Assembly (NCBI RefSeq): GCF_021531695.1
Contig: NZ_JADYUI010000009.1
Span: 40,916 to 104,915 of the forward strand
Source: Roseburia hominis
GTDB lineage: Bacteria; Bacillota; Clostridia; Lachnospirales; Lachnospiraceae
Length of the DNA: 64,000 nucleotides
Direction of reading: 5' to 3'
Shown in pieces: positions 17,344 through 26,456 of the stretch (position 1 is the stretch's first letter; each line of letters starts with the position of its first letter). The notes beneath the pieces were generated by a model. It saw only the letters and a program-made list of their open reading frames with translations, was not told the origin of the DNA and did not search any database. Both the position numbers and the translations under genes were made by a program.

Positions 17344-18639
17344 ATGTTTTGTGTCATCAGTAGCATTGTAATCATTATATTTGAATTAATATGTTGTCAA
17401 ATATTTTTTGAAAGTTTTTGTGGTCGCCCAACAGAACAAGATAAATGGCAAAAAATTTTATTGATGATATTGTTGGGTGGTTGTGATACGATATGTGTTT
17501 TTATCTTGTCGCATAAGTTTATTATAAAACAAATTGTAGTCATATTTTTATTTGCAATTATTATGCATCTGTATTTTCATACGAGTATGAGAAAAACAAT
17601 TGCATTATCAGCTCTATTTCAGGGATTGTTGTTACTTACAGATTACATTGCTTACACAATAAATAATACTATTTTACTGAATGAAAAGGGAAACGAAAGT
17701 ATTTTAGGAGAAAGTTTAATAATTGTTTTTGGAAAAATCATTCTGTTTTTATGTGTTTTACTGATTAGAAAACAATTTGGAAAAAAATTAATAGATGTGC
17801 TTGGGGATGCAGAATGGATTCGGTTTTTGTTTTTCCCTGTATTTACGGTCATAATAATTGCTGCAATTATTATGACATTTCCATATATTAAGGATCCCAA
17901 ACAGGCAAATGTTTTGTATATTATAGCAGTTGGAATGGTTGTGATGAATGCGGTGGTGTATTATCTCATTAATGATATTGTAGAAAGAGAAGCAAAATTA
18001 CATGAAAAAGAGCTTTTTGAATTGCAAGTAAAAAATCAGATGGAAGTGTATCATTCCATTTCTAAAAATCTTGAAGCGCAAAAATGTAAATCACATGAAT
18101 TTAAAAATCAAATTTTATGTATTGAAGCTTTATTAAAAAGTCAAAAATATGATGAAGCATGCAAATATGTAAATGAAATTTCAAAGAGTATTGTGAAGGA
18201 GCATAATGTGATTGATACAAATCATACGGTTATCAATTCTATATTGAATATAAAGTATGAAGAAGCAATTAATAAAAAAATTGTATTTGTTTTTAAAATA
18301 AATGATTTATCCGGAATAAAAATAAAAGAAGAAGATATTGTTGTTCTTTTGGCAAATCTTTTAAATAATGCAATTGAAGCCTGTGAAAAATGTGAAGAGA
18401 AGAGGGTTGTTAAATTAAAATTTATGATAGAAGATGGTGATGTCATTCTTTCTGTTAAGAATACATATAAACAACCACTAATTTATGAAAATAATGAATT
18501 AAAAACGAGTAAAGCTGATATGCCGGAGGAACATGGAATCGGTATAAAAAATATAATCCGGATTATTGAAAAATATCATGGTTCTTATGTGATACAGAAT
18601 GATGGGGAAGAATTTTATTTTTCTATTCTATTTACATGA
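17344..18639 (+). CDS. AgrC-like membrane sensor histidine kinase (GHKL type)
   Basis: A 431-residue kinase. The first 220 residues hold about six hydrophobic segments (VISSIVIIIFELICCQIF through VIIIAAIIMTF), as in AgrC-type peptide sensors. A coiled segment leads to the phospho-acceptor His in CKSHEFKNQIL near residue 258. The ATPase domain has the N box NLLNNAIEACEKC and G box EHGIGIKNI. It should phosphorylate the adjacent LytTR regulator. No agrD-like peptide gene was identified next to it, so the ligand is open. Confidence 0.9.
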   Translation: MFCVISSIVIIIFELICCQIFFESFCGRPTEQDKWQKILLMILLGGCDTICVFILSHKFIIKQIVVIFLFAIIMHLYFHTSMRKTIALSALFQGLLLLTDYIAYTINNTILLNEKGNESILGESLIIVFGKIILFLCVLLIRKQFGKKLIDVLGDAEWIRFLFFPVFTVIIIAAIIMTFPYIKDPKQANVLYIIAVGMVVMNAVVYYLINDIVEREAKLHEKELFELQVKNQMEVYHSISKNLEAQKCKSHEFKNQILCIEALLKSQKYDEACKYVNEISKSIVKEHNVIDTNHTVINSILNIKYEEAINKKIVFVFKINDLSGIKIKEEDIVVLLANLLNNAIEACEKCEEKRVVKLKFMIEDGDVILSVKNTYKQPLIYENNELKTSKADMPEEHGIGIKNIIRIIEKYHGSYVIQNDGEEFYFSILFT

Positions 18640-18688
18640 GTAATGAAAAATTTGCAAAGTGTTTTATTCATTACAAGACAAAGGTTCG

Positions 18689-18752
18689 TTTTCTGCAAAA
18701 AAAGTCTATTTTCTGCAATACTAATTGAATCCTGGAAACTATTTGATAAGAT
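18689..18752 (+). promoter_or_regulatory. LytTR-type tandem repeats and promoter of surface-protein gene
   Basis: TTTTCTGCAA begins at 18689 and again at 18709, exactly 20 bp apart. TTGAAT (-35, 18725-18730) starts 16 bp after the start of the second repeat, followed by a 16-bp spacer and TAAGAT (-10, 18747-18752). Repeat sequence, repeat spacing and distance to the -35 equal those before the LytTR operon at 16486. Confidence 0.72.
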
Positions 18753-18788
18753 AAAAGTATCAACTATTTTGAGGGGAGAGTTTTATAA

Positions 18789-20306
18789 ATGAAACAAAAA
18801 TTACTTATGCTAATTTTATTAAGCACTTGTTTTTTGTTCCCACAGAAAGCATTGGCGGCGGAGCAGCAGGATGTGGCACGCCACTATGATATCATAAAAG
18901 ATGGCGGAACATTTGTGGCAGATGCAAATGGGAATTACCATTATGTAATCGGTGATGCCACAATCAAAAATGCATTCCTGTTTGACGGAACCTATACCTA
19001 CTATTTGCAAAACGATGGGACACCGATGAAAGACAGACTAACGTATCATCCGGATGGAGAGCATGTGATTTATTTTGACAGTGATGGACATGAAGTGTTT
19101 GATCATACAGCACACATCACGAAAAGCATTTCGGGAGAGAAAGTAGATGATGACTGCTATTTTGGTACTTATGGTTTTATGTTTCAGGATCAGATTGCTT
19201 TCGAATATGGTCTTCCAAAGTATTATAATGCATGCGGAGTTCTTCAAAAGAACGGAGAATTTTATTTCGCAGACGGAAATCTTGGTGTGGCAGATGAGGA
19301 GGGATTTTTACAGTCGGACGGCTTCGGTTATGACGCATTTGGGCAGAAAGTGTTCTACCACTGGAATGGTAAAATCGCAAGAGGCCTGTTTACGGACGGC
19401 GAGTATTATTATCAGATGGATGAGAAGGATGGGCATCTATTGGGGACGTTTCCGGTGGAAAATGTGGTAAGCGATAGCATACCGGCAGATTCAGCAAAGA
19501 TTGGTCCGCAGACTTATGATATGCGTCTGGTTGGAGAAAATGCGTTTACCGGACAGATTTCAAACTGGTACAGTTCACAGGGTGTGGCTTCGTATATGAC
19601 AGAAAAGTATGGAGATCAGTACTGGCAGCTGGATATTTATAAGGATGCAGCCGGAAATGTGGTAGATAGTGAAACAAAACTTCCGGGAAAATATGCGACA
19701 ATCCGTGGAATCACGATTGGCAGTACGAGAGAACAGGTATATGCTGCTTACGGAAGACCGGAAAAGTTTGGATATACGGAGAATGGAACGGTTATTGGGT
19801 ATAATGATGAAAATATCACCAATCATAATAGCGATTGGTATATGGTATCATGTTGCATTTCACCTTATGCAGTGGACTGGCTGGAACAGGCAGTAGGATA
19901 CGAGTATTCCGGAATACGGTTTACTTATGATGAAAATGATGTTGTTGTTAAAATTTCTTATATGAAAGTACCGATGAATAATACGCTTGGTGAATACTGG
20001 TATTGGATTATCAATGATCCGGATCATCCGTTTGACCATGTATCCTATCGAGATGTGCAGCCTGAGACACCGGCTCCGGCAGGTCATATGGTTACATTGG
20101 ATGCTTCACAATCTGTATATGCAATACCGGGCAGTACCTATCAATGGTATGCGGCAGGTGGTTTTGCAGGAACTTTTGATAAATTGGAAGGAGAAACAAC
20201 ATCACAGTATCAGTTTGTCGCAGCCGGAGGACCGTTAGTATATAAATGTTTGATAACGCATTTAGACGGAAAGCATTATGATGTGATGTTTCCGGTTAAC
20301 AGATAG
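18789..20306 (+). CDS. Secreted surface protein: wall-type repeat module, BamE-like and Ig-like parts
   Basis: A 505-residue protein with signal peptide LLMLILLSTCFLFPQKALA. Residues of about 24-225 are the shared repeat module (YYLQNDGTPMKDRLTYHP, YHWNGKIARGLFTDG, YYQMDEKDGHLLGTFPV). Residues of about 295-400 contain IRGITIGSTREQVYAAYGRP, which looks like a BamE/SmpA-type fold. The C-terminal 80 residues (TYQWYAAGG, TSQYQFVAAGGPLVYKCLI) look Ig-like. It lies 150 bp after the kinase gene behind its own LytTR-type repeats, so it is a likely direct target of that system. Exact function unknown. Confidence 0.82.
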   Translation: MKQKLLMLILLSTCFLFPQKALAAEQQDVARHYDIIKDGGTFVADANGNYHYVIGDATIKNAFLFDGTYTYYLQNDGTPMKDRLTYHPDGEHVIYFDSDGHEVFDHTAHITKSISGEKVDDDCYFGTYGFMFQDQIAFEYGLPKYYNACGVLQKNGEFYFADGNLGVADEEGFLQSDGFGYDAFGQKVFYHWNGKIARGLFTDGEYYYQMDEKDGHLLGTFPVENVVSDSIPADSAKIGPQTYDMRLVGENAFTGQISNWYSSQGVASYMTEKYGDQYWQLDIYKDAAGNVVDSETKLPGKYATIRGITIGSTREQVYAAYGRPEKFGYTENGTVIGYNDENITNHNSDWYMVSCCISPYAVDWLEQAVGYEYSGIRFTYDENDVVVKISYMKVPMNNTLGEYWYWIINDPDHPFDHVSYRDVQPETPAPAGHMVTLDASQSVYAIPGSTYQWYAAGGFAGTFDKLEGETTSQYQFVAAGGPLVYKCLITHLDGKHYDVMFPVNR

Positions 20307-20385
20307 AAAGATATATGAACCAAAGAAAGACAAGTTGAAAGCGTAGGAAATTTGCAGGATAAATTCTAGAAGAAACAAGGAGTAA

Positions 20386-20424
20386 AAGCCATTACTTACC
20401 GGTGTGAGTGATGGCTTCCTTCTT
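20386..20424 (+). terminator. Hairpin terminator candidate
   Basis: AAGCCATTACT pairs with AGTGATGGCTT (one T-G) around a 10-nt loop; a CCTTCTT run follows. Confidence 0.6.
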
Positions 20425-20439
20425 GTATGGGAAATTATC

Positions 20440-20493
20440 GTGAAAACGTTTTCACAAATTTATATTGATTTTTTTCTTTCAAAGTTCTATTAT
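20440..20493 (+). promoter_or_regulatory. cre-like palindrome and promoter of the sulfate transporter operon
   Basis: GTGAAAACGTTTTCAC (20440-20455) is a perfect 16-bp palindrome that fits the CcpA/LacI-type consensus TGWAANCGNTNWCA. It lies just upstream of TTGATT (20465-20470), a 17-bp spacer and TATTAT (20488-20493). Confidence 0.65.
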
Positions 20494-20536
20494 ACATATA
20501 AACATATAGGGATAATAGGAAAGAGAGGAAGTTATC

Positions 20537-21634
20537 ATGAAAAAGAGAGGAAGATTTCTTACATTACTTATGGTTACAACATTAGCGGCAGGAAGTCTTA
20601 TGGCTTGTGGCTCTGGCAGTAAAGAGACAGGAAATACACAGACGGGTAGTAAATCCGGCGATTCAATAGAAATTACGAATGTATCATATGATCCGACACG
20701 CGAGCTTTATGCAGCGTACAATGAGCTTTTTGCGAAACACTGGCAGGAGGAAAACGGACAGGAAGTGTCAGTTGTTCAGTCACATGGTGGCTCAGGAAAG
20801 CAGGCGCTCGAAGTTGCAAATGGGTTACAGGCAGATGTTGTGACACTTGCTCTTGAGGGAGATGTGGACGCGGTTAAGAATGCTGGACTGATTGAAGATG
20901 GGTACGTAGATGAGTTTCCGCTTGACAGTTCACCTTATACTTCAAGCATTGTATTTCTGGTAAGAAAAGATAATCCAAAGAATATTAACGACTGGGATGA
21001 TTTGCTTCGGGATGATGTCGGGGTGATTACACCAAACCCGAAGACTTCCGGCGGCGCGAGATGGAATTATCTGGCAGCATGGTACTATTTTGAAAAACAG
21101 GGACAGAGTGAAGATGAAATTAAGGAAAGCATCAAGACACTGTATGAGCATGTACTGGTGTTAGATTCCGGGGCAAGGGGAGCAACGACTTCTTTTGTTG
21201 AGAACGGACAGGGAGATGTCCTTCTTGCATGGGAAAATGAGGCATTTCTTTCTTTAGATGAGCATCCGGGTGAGTATGAGATTGTTGTTCCATCGGCTTC
21301 CATTCTGTGCCAGCCGACCGTAGCAGTCGTGGATGAAGTAGTAGATAAAAGAGGAACAAGAGAAGTTGCAACGGAGTATTTGAATTATTTATATTCTGAG
21401 GAAGCACAGAGGTTAGAAGCTGAATGGTATTATCGTCCTTCCAATGAGGAACTGTTAAAAGAGTATCAGTATGAAGGAGAAGGAAATACAATTACGGAAT
21501 TACCGGAGAATCATAAATGGATTATTACCGACATTGATTTGACAAATATTGATCATTTTGGCGGATGGACCAAGGCAACAGAGAAACATTTTGCAGATGG
21601 AGGAATTTTTGATTCCATTTACGAAAAGAAATAG
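20537..21634 (+). CDS. sbp: Sulfate/thiosulfate ABC transporter substrate-binding lipoprotein
   Basis: A 365-residue lipoprotein with signal peptide and lipobox LMACG near residue 24. The mature part matches the sulfate-binding family: ELYAAYNELFAKHW, SHGGSGKQALEVANGLQADV, and NPKTSGGARWNYLAAW. It captures sulfate or thiosulfate outside the membrane and delivers it to CysTW. It is the first gene of a four-gene operon with cysT, cysW and cysA. Confidence 0.93.
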   Translation: MKKRGRFLTLLMVTTLAAGSLMACGSGSKETGNTQTGSKSGDSIEITNVSYDPTRELYAAYNELFAKHWQEENGQEVSVVQSHGGSGKQALEVANGLQADVVTLALEGDVDAVKNAGLIEDGYVDEFPLDSSPYTSSIVFLVRKDNPKNINDWDDLLRDDVGVITPNPKTSGGARWNYLAAWYYFEKQGQSEDEIKESIKTLYEHVLVLDSGARGATTSFVENGQGDVLLAWENEAFLSLDEHPGEYEIVVPSASILCQPTVAVVDEVVDKRGTREVATEYLNYLYSEEAQRLEAEWYYRPSNEELLKEYQYEGEGNTITELPENHKWIITDIDLTNIDHFGGWTKATEKHFADGGIFDSIYEKK

Positions 21635-21657
21635 AGACGGCGAAAGGAAGAAACATC

Positions 21658-22488
21658 ATGAAAAAGAAAAAAAGAGTCATTCCCGGATTTGGATTATCCT
21701 TTGGAATTGTAATGGCAATGTTAGGACTCATCGTGATTATTCCATTATGCTCGCTGGTCGTTTTCTCGTTAAAGCTTTCTTTCCATGATTTTATTGAGAC
21801 GGTGACAGCACCACGTGTTTTAGCAAGCTACAAAGTAAGCATTTTAACGGCACTGATTGCATCCTTGATCAATGCTGTGATGGGACTTTTGATTGCATGG
21901 GTACTTGTGAGGTACAATTTTCCGGGAAAGCGTATTATGGATGGAATGATTGAATTGCCGTTTGCATTGCCGACAGCCGTTGCAGGTATTGCACTTACGC
22001 ATCTTACGACACAGGATGGCTGGGTAGGAAAAATCTTTGCAAAGGCAGGAATCCAAATCGCTTATACGAGAATCGGAATTACGGTTGCATTGGTTTTTAT
22101 CGGAATTCCATTTGTAGTAAGAAGTGTACAGCCGGTACTTGAAAAAGTAGAAAAAGAATATGAGGAAGCAGCCGCTATGTTTGGTGCTTCGAGAGCCAGA
22201 ATCTTTTTTGAAGTAATCTTTCCGGAAATCCGTCCGGCATTGATTTCCGGTTTTACAATGGCATTTGCAAGAAGTATCGGAGAATATGGCAGTGTTGTTT
22301 TCATTGCCGGAAATACACCATATAAAACAGAAATTGCACCACTTATGATTATGGCAAAACTGCAGGAATTTGATTATGCGAGTGCAACATCCATAGCACT
22401 TGTAATGCTTTTTATCGCATTTCTCATTCTGTTTGTCAATGCGTTGATTCAAAGTTATACATCAAAAATTGTAAGCGGAATTGAGTAG
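21658..22488 (+). CDS. cysT: Sulfate ABC transporter permease CysT (CysU)
   Basis: A 276-residue inner-membrane permease with about six hydrophobic segments. It contains PFALPTAVAGIALTHL and the EAA loop EEAAAMFGASRARIFFEVIFPEIRPALISG, which contacts the ATPase. It lies 23 bp after the binding-protein gene and 11 bp before cysW. Confidence 0.93.
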   Translation: MKKKKRVIPGFGLSFGIVMAMLGLIVIIPLCSLVVFSLKLSFHDFIETVTAPRVLASYKVSILTALIASLINAVMGLLIAWVLVRYNFPGKRIMDGMIELPFALPTAVAGIALTHLTTQDGWVGKIFAKAGIQIAYTRIGITVALVFIGIPFVVRSVQPVLEKVEKEYEEAAAMFGASRARIFFEVIFPEIRPALISGFTMAFARSIGEYGSVVFIAGNTPYKTEIAPLMIMAKLQEFDYASATSIALVMLFIAFLILFVNALIQSYTSKIVSGIE

Positions 22489-22499
22489 GAGGGAAAGAG

Positions 22500-23324
22500 A
22501 TGGAGATTCGAAATGATAAAGGAGTGGTAAAATGGCTCTTGATCGGCATATGTACGGTATTTTTGCTGGTCACGCTGGTACTTCCGCTCGTATATGTAAT
22601 CTATACTGCACTTCGCGATGGATTGGGAGCGTATTTTGCGGCTGTAAAAGATCAATATGCAGTGAAAGCAATTTTACTGACAATTAAGGTAGTCATTATT
22701 TCGGTGGTTGTAAATTCTATTTTTGGAATCTTTGCAGCATGGCTCATTACCAGATTTCAGTTCCGTGGAAAGAAAATTATTTCTACTTTAATTGATTTAC
22801 CGCTTACGATATCACCGGTTATTGCAGGACTTATTTTTGTTCTTACCTTTGGGCGGCAAAGTGCAATCTATCCGTTTTTGGAAAAGTGGGGGATTCAGAT
22901 TATTTTTGCGGTTCCGGGTGTTGTCTTGGCAACGATATTTGTGACGTTTCCGTTTATTTCAAGAGAAATCATTCCGGTTCTTACCGTGGAAGGAACCGAT
23001 GAGGAAGAGGCGGCAGCATTGATGGGAGCGAATGGATTCCAGATTTTTACACAGATTACGTTTCCACACATCAAATGGGCATTTCTTTATGGTGTTGTTT
23101 TGTGTTCGGCAAGGGCAATGGGAGAATTTGGAGCGGTATCTGTGTTGTCCGGACATTTGTGCGGAAGGACCAATACCATGCCGCTTTATATCGAATTGTT
23201 GTATCAGGCATTTGATTTTACGGGAGCATTTGCGTTGTCATCTATTTTGGTTATTATGGCAATTATTATTTTGGTGTTGCGGAATATTTTTGAATATCGT
23301 GGGAAAAAGGAAATGGAATCTTAG
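22500..23324 (+). CDS. cysW: Sulfate ABC transporter permease CysW
   Basis: A 274-residue permease paired with CysT. Six hydrophobic segments; the EAA loop is EEAAALMGANGFQIFTQITFPHIKWAFLYG. CysW signatures include DLPLTISPVIAGLIFVL and ARAMGEFGAVSVLSGHL. It forms the transmembrane heterodimer with CysT. Confidence 0.93.
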   Translation: MEIRNDKGVVKWLLIGICTVFLLVTLVLPLVYVIYTALRDGLGAYFAAVKDQYAVKAILLTIKVVIISVVVNSIFGIFAAWLITRFQFRGKKIISTLIDLPLTISPVIAGLIFVLTFGRQSAIYPFLEKWGIQIIFAVPGVVLATIFVTFPFISREIIPVLTVEGTDEEEAAALMGANGFQIFTQITFPHIKWAFLYGVVLCSARAMGEFGAVSVLSGHLCGRTNTMPLYIELLYQAFDFTGAFALSSILVIMAIIILVLRNIFEYRGKKEMES

Positions 23325-23336
23325 GAGGTTACCGGT

Positions 23337-24422
23337 ATGGGAGAAAATACGAAGGCTTATGTAGAACTTAAGCATATCAATAAAACATTTGGTAATTATA
23401 AGGCATCGGATGATGTGAATTTTACGGTTGAAAAAGGAAAGTTAATTGGACTTTTAGGACCAAGTGGAAGTGGAAAGACAACGATTTTGCGAATATTGGC
23501 AGGTTTGGAAAATGCAGATTCCGGAGAAATCTATATTGATGGAAAACAGGTAAATGAGATTCCGGCAAGTAAGCGTGGAATTGGGTTTGTATTTCAGAAT
23601 TATGCATTGTTCCGGTATAAGACGGTATTTGATAACATTGCATTTGGATTAAAAATTCAAAAGAAAAGCAAAGCAGAGATAAAAAGCCGTGTAGATGAAC
23701 TGATTGAGCTGGTAGGGTTGAAAGGCTTGGAAAAGCGTTATCCAAAGCAGTTGTCCGGCGGACAGAGACAGCGTGTGGCATTTGCAAGGGCACTTGCAAC
23801 GCAGCCGCAGTTGCTTCTTTTGGATGAACCATTTGCCGCAATTGATGCAAAGGTACGAAAAGAATTACGCAGCTGGTTGCGGGAGTTGATTAATCAGGTA
23901 GGAATTACAAGTATTTTTGTCACACATGATCAGGATGAAGCGATTGAGGTTGCGGATGAGATTATTGTGACAAATAAAGGAAAGATTGAGCAGATTGGTA
24001 CACCGGTTGAAGTATACAGCAATCCACAGACGCCGTTCGTGGTGCAGTTTTTGGGAGAACCGGTGACAATTAAAGATTTTAATCAATTCAAGGGCTTCCG
24101 TGAAAAGACAAAAGGGGATCGGGCAATTATCCGTCCGGAGTTTGTTACGGTCACAAAGAAAAACGAATTTAATCCTTATCCGGTCACGACCGAAGAAGGT
24201 ATTGTGGAACGTGTGGCATTTCGTGGTAACTCTTTAGAACTTACGATTCGTGTGCATGATGAACTTCTGCTCGCAAATCGTCAGATTGGTCAGGAATTAA
24301 TCAAAGAGGGTGAGCATGTCAATGTATTTTTGCAGCGTTTGTATCTGGTGGATGACCATGGACAGAATGTTGCAATTGCAGTCAATGAAGCATTAAGACA
24401 GGACGAAAGTGTCGTTATTTAA
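23337..24422 (+). CDS. cysA: Sulfate ABC transporter ATPase CysA
   Basis: A 361-residue ATPase that powers the CysTW permease. Walker A GPSGSGKTT near residue 40, Q-loop FQNYALF, signature LSGGQRQR near 137, Walker B LLLLDEPFAAID and switch His THDQDEA. The C-terminal 120 residues form the CysA/TOBE-like regulatory part. Start ATG follows an AGGAGG site. Confidence 0.95.
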   Translation: MGENTKAYVELKHINKTFGNYKASDDVNFTVEKGKLIGLLGPSGSGKTTILRILAGLENADSGEIYIDGKQVNEIPASKRGIGFVFQNYALFRYKTVFDNIAFGLKIQKKSKAEIKSRVDELIELVGLKGLEKRYPKQLSGGQRQRVAFARALATQPQLLLLDEPFAAIDAKVRKELRSWLRELINQVGITSIFVTHDQDEAIEVADEIIVTNKGKIEQIGTPVEVYSNPQTPFVVQFLGEPVTIKDFNQFKGFREKTKGDRAIIRPEFVTVTKKNEFNPYPVTTEEGIVERVAFRGNSLELTIRVHDELLLANRQIGQELIKEGEHVNVFLQRLYLVDDHGQNVAIAVNEALRQDESVVI

Positions 24423-24443
24423 CATGGTGGGAGTATCGTTTTC

Positions 24444-24482
24444 AGCCATTATCTGCTAAAAATATGCAGATGATGGCTTTTT
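24444..24482 (+). terminator. Intrinsic terminator of the sulfate operon
   Basis: AGCCATTATCTGC pairs with GCAGATGATGGCT (one mismatch or wobble) around an 8-nt loop, then TTTTT. Confidence 0.9.
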
Positions 24483-24556
24483 GTGGTACAATAATAGAAA
24501 AGATGTTGCGTCCTTTTGACTCCAACATCATAGAAAAAAAGAGAGGCATCGTAACA

Positions 24557-25456
24557 TTGCTTACTATATATTGTGCGCTTTTTTCGGAGGCGCAGGAAAT
24601 AATCAAACGATTTCAACTGAAAAAAGAAACGCGAAATACGCATTTTCAGGTGTTTTCCGATACAAAAGGTGAAATTCGTCTTGTCCTTACCGGTGTCGGT
24701 GCGATTGCGGCAGCGACAGCTGTGGCAGAGATTTCAAGCTGTTATCCGCCGAAGCAGACGGATTTGCTTCTTAATTTCGGAAGCTGTGCGGCAAGAGATG
24801 AAGTTCCCATCGGGAAAGTTTTTGTGTGTAATAAATTAACGGAAGAGTGCAGCGGCAGAACATTTTATCCGGATATGTTATATCATCATCCTTTTTTAGA
24901 AGCAGAACTTATAAGCAGACCGAAGATTCAGAGTTTAAATGAGATGGAGTCGGATTGCACGAAAGAAATGGCTTGGAAAGAAACAAGATTGTACGATATG
25001 GAAGCTGCGGCTGTCTATCAGGCAGGGAATTACTATTATGGATCGCACCAGATGATTTTCTTAAAAGTGGTGTCAGACCATGGTTGTAAGGAAGATAGAA
25101 AAGATGGAAAGATGACTGATATGCAAGCACAGATGAGTGCATTGATGCAGGATATAGCAGAGCCGGTAAGCCGATATATTGAGACATTGTGTGAGATTTG
25201 CCATACGAAGAAAAAGGAAAGCCAGACACAGGCAATGTTTCGAAAGCAGGCAGAGGAAGAGGCAGCAAAGCTGGGAAAACAGTTACATTGTTCGTTTGTA
25301 ATGCAGAAAGAATTGTTACAGCTTTTACTTTACTGGAAACTGACCGGAACAGATGATACGGAAATTTTGGAGGAATACTATAGGCAGGGACGTTTACCGG
25401 CAAAGGATAAGCGGGAAGGAAAGAAGATTTTGGATGAACTTAAAGAACGATTATGA
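24557..25456 (+). CDS. Nucleoside phosphorylase / MTA-SAH nucleosidase-like protein
   Basis: About 299 residues starting at TTG 24557 (LLTIYCALFSEAQE), chosen because the GAGAGG site lies at the right distance and the fold begins there. Upstream in-frame ATGs lie within or just beyond the terminator. Family features: TGVGAIAAATAVAEI, NFGSCAA and YDMEAAAVYQAG, the purine/ribose pocket of PNP/MTAN enzymes. About 70 extra C-terminal residues are helical and unassigned. It overlaps the SPL-like gene by 23 bp, so the two are translationally coupled. Confidence 0.8.
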   Translation: MLTIYCALFSEAQEIIKRFQLKKETRNTHFQVFSDTKGEIRLVLTGVGAIAAATAVAEISSCYPPKQTDLLLNFGSCAARDEVPIGKVFVCNKLTEECSGRTFYPDMLYHHPFLEAELISRPKIQSLNEMESDCTKEMAWKETRLYDMEAAAVYQAGNYYYGSHQMIFLKVVSDHGCKEDRKDGKMTDMQAQMSALMQDIAEPVSRYIETLCEICHTKKKESQTQAMFRKQAEEEAAKLGKQLHCSFVMQKELLQLLLYWKLTGTDDTEILEEYYRQGRLPAKDKREGKKILDELKERL

Positions 25457-26456
25457 GAATGCAAAATTTACGCACATTTATGTGGAAAAACGTGTATGGT
25501 CTCATCCGAGAACAAAAGAGATTTTAACACATTTTCCAAAGGCACAGATTGTTGCAATCGATCATTATAAAGATGTGTTCAACAGACGGGGACAGGATGT
25601 TATATGTGAACACCGCTCACAGAGTTTAATCTTAGCACAAAAAGAAGACCATTATTTCTATGAGGGAGCACCGGTATGTCAGGACTTTGGCAATACGAAT
25701 TTTTATTATTGTTCCACCATGATGAATTGTATCTTTGATTGCAGCTACTGTTATCTGAAGGGAATGTATCCGTCCGGGCATATGGTTATTTTTGTGAATC
25801 TGGAGGATTATTTTAGGGAGTTGGAGCAGATTCTTGTAAAGAAACCGATGTATCTTTGTGTTTCTTATGATTCGGATCTTTTGGCAATGGAACCTCTGGT
25901 TGGTTATGCAAAGCATTGGGCGGATTTCGCGGCAAAGCATGACAATTTAAAAATTGAGATCAGAACGAAAAGTGCCGGGCATAAAATGTGGGAATTGCCA
26001 TGTCTTACAAATGTGATTTATGCTTTTACACTGTCTCCACAGCGAATGATAGATGCGTGTGAGAAGGGAACACCATCAGCAAAGGCAAGAATTGCATGTG
26101 CAACGACGGGACTAAAACTGGGATATTCCATTCGGCTGTGCTTTGATCCGATGTTATATTTGCCGACGTGGCGGGAAGATTATGATACATTGTTACGCCA
26201 GGTGGATGAGGCATTCAAAGAGCAGGGGCTTTCGATGAAACAGCTTACGGATGTCAGCGTTGGAACTTTCCGCATTTCACAGGATTACATGAAAAAACTG
26301 CGTCGCACTATGCCTGCAGCACCGGCGGTACAGTTTCCCTATGTAAATGTGGGCGGTGTCTATCAGTATCCGCCAAAGCTTTTAAAAGAAATGGAAGATT
26401 ATCTGATTTTGGAGCTTGGAAAAAGAATGGACAAGGAGAAAATTTATCATGAATAA
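25434..26456 (+). CDS. Spore photoproduct lyase-like radical SAM protein
   Basis: About 340 residues. The radical SAM cluster motif CIFDCSYCYL near residues 99-106 matches the SPL-type CxxxCxxC. Other SPL-like blocks are HPRTKEIL, EHRSQSLILAQKEDHYFYEGAPVC and GTFRISQDYMKKLR. Spore photoproduct lyase reverses UV thymine dimers in spores; homologues outside spore operons have unproven substrates. ATG 25434 is chosen because residues upstream belong to the overlapping nucleosidase gene. It overlaps the next gene by 8 bp. Confidence 0.85.
   Translation: MNLKNDYENAKFTHIYVEKRVWSHPRTKEILTHFPKAQIVAIDHYKDVFNRRGQDVICEHRSQSLILAQKEDHYFYEGAPVCQDFGNTNFYYCSTMMNCIFDCSYCYLKGMYPSGHMVIFVNLEDYFRELEQILVKKPMYLCVSYDSDLLAMEPLVGYAKHWADFAAKHDNLKIEIRTKSAGHKMWELPCLTNVIYAFTLSPQRMIDACEKGTPSAKARIACATTGLKLGYSIRLCFDPMLYLPTWREDYDTLLRQVDEAFKEQGLSMKQLTDVSVGTFRISQDYMKKLRRTMPAAPAVQFPYVNVGGVYQYPPKLLKEMEDYLILELGKRMDKEKIYHE

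Noticed and set aside
20307..20536. SAM (S-box) riboswitch before the sulfate operon
   Set aside because: The expected conserved core and anti-terminator are not visible; only a terminator hairpin and the palindrome.
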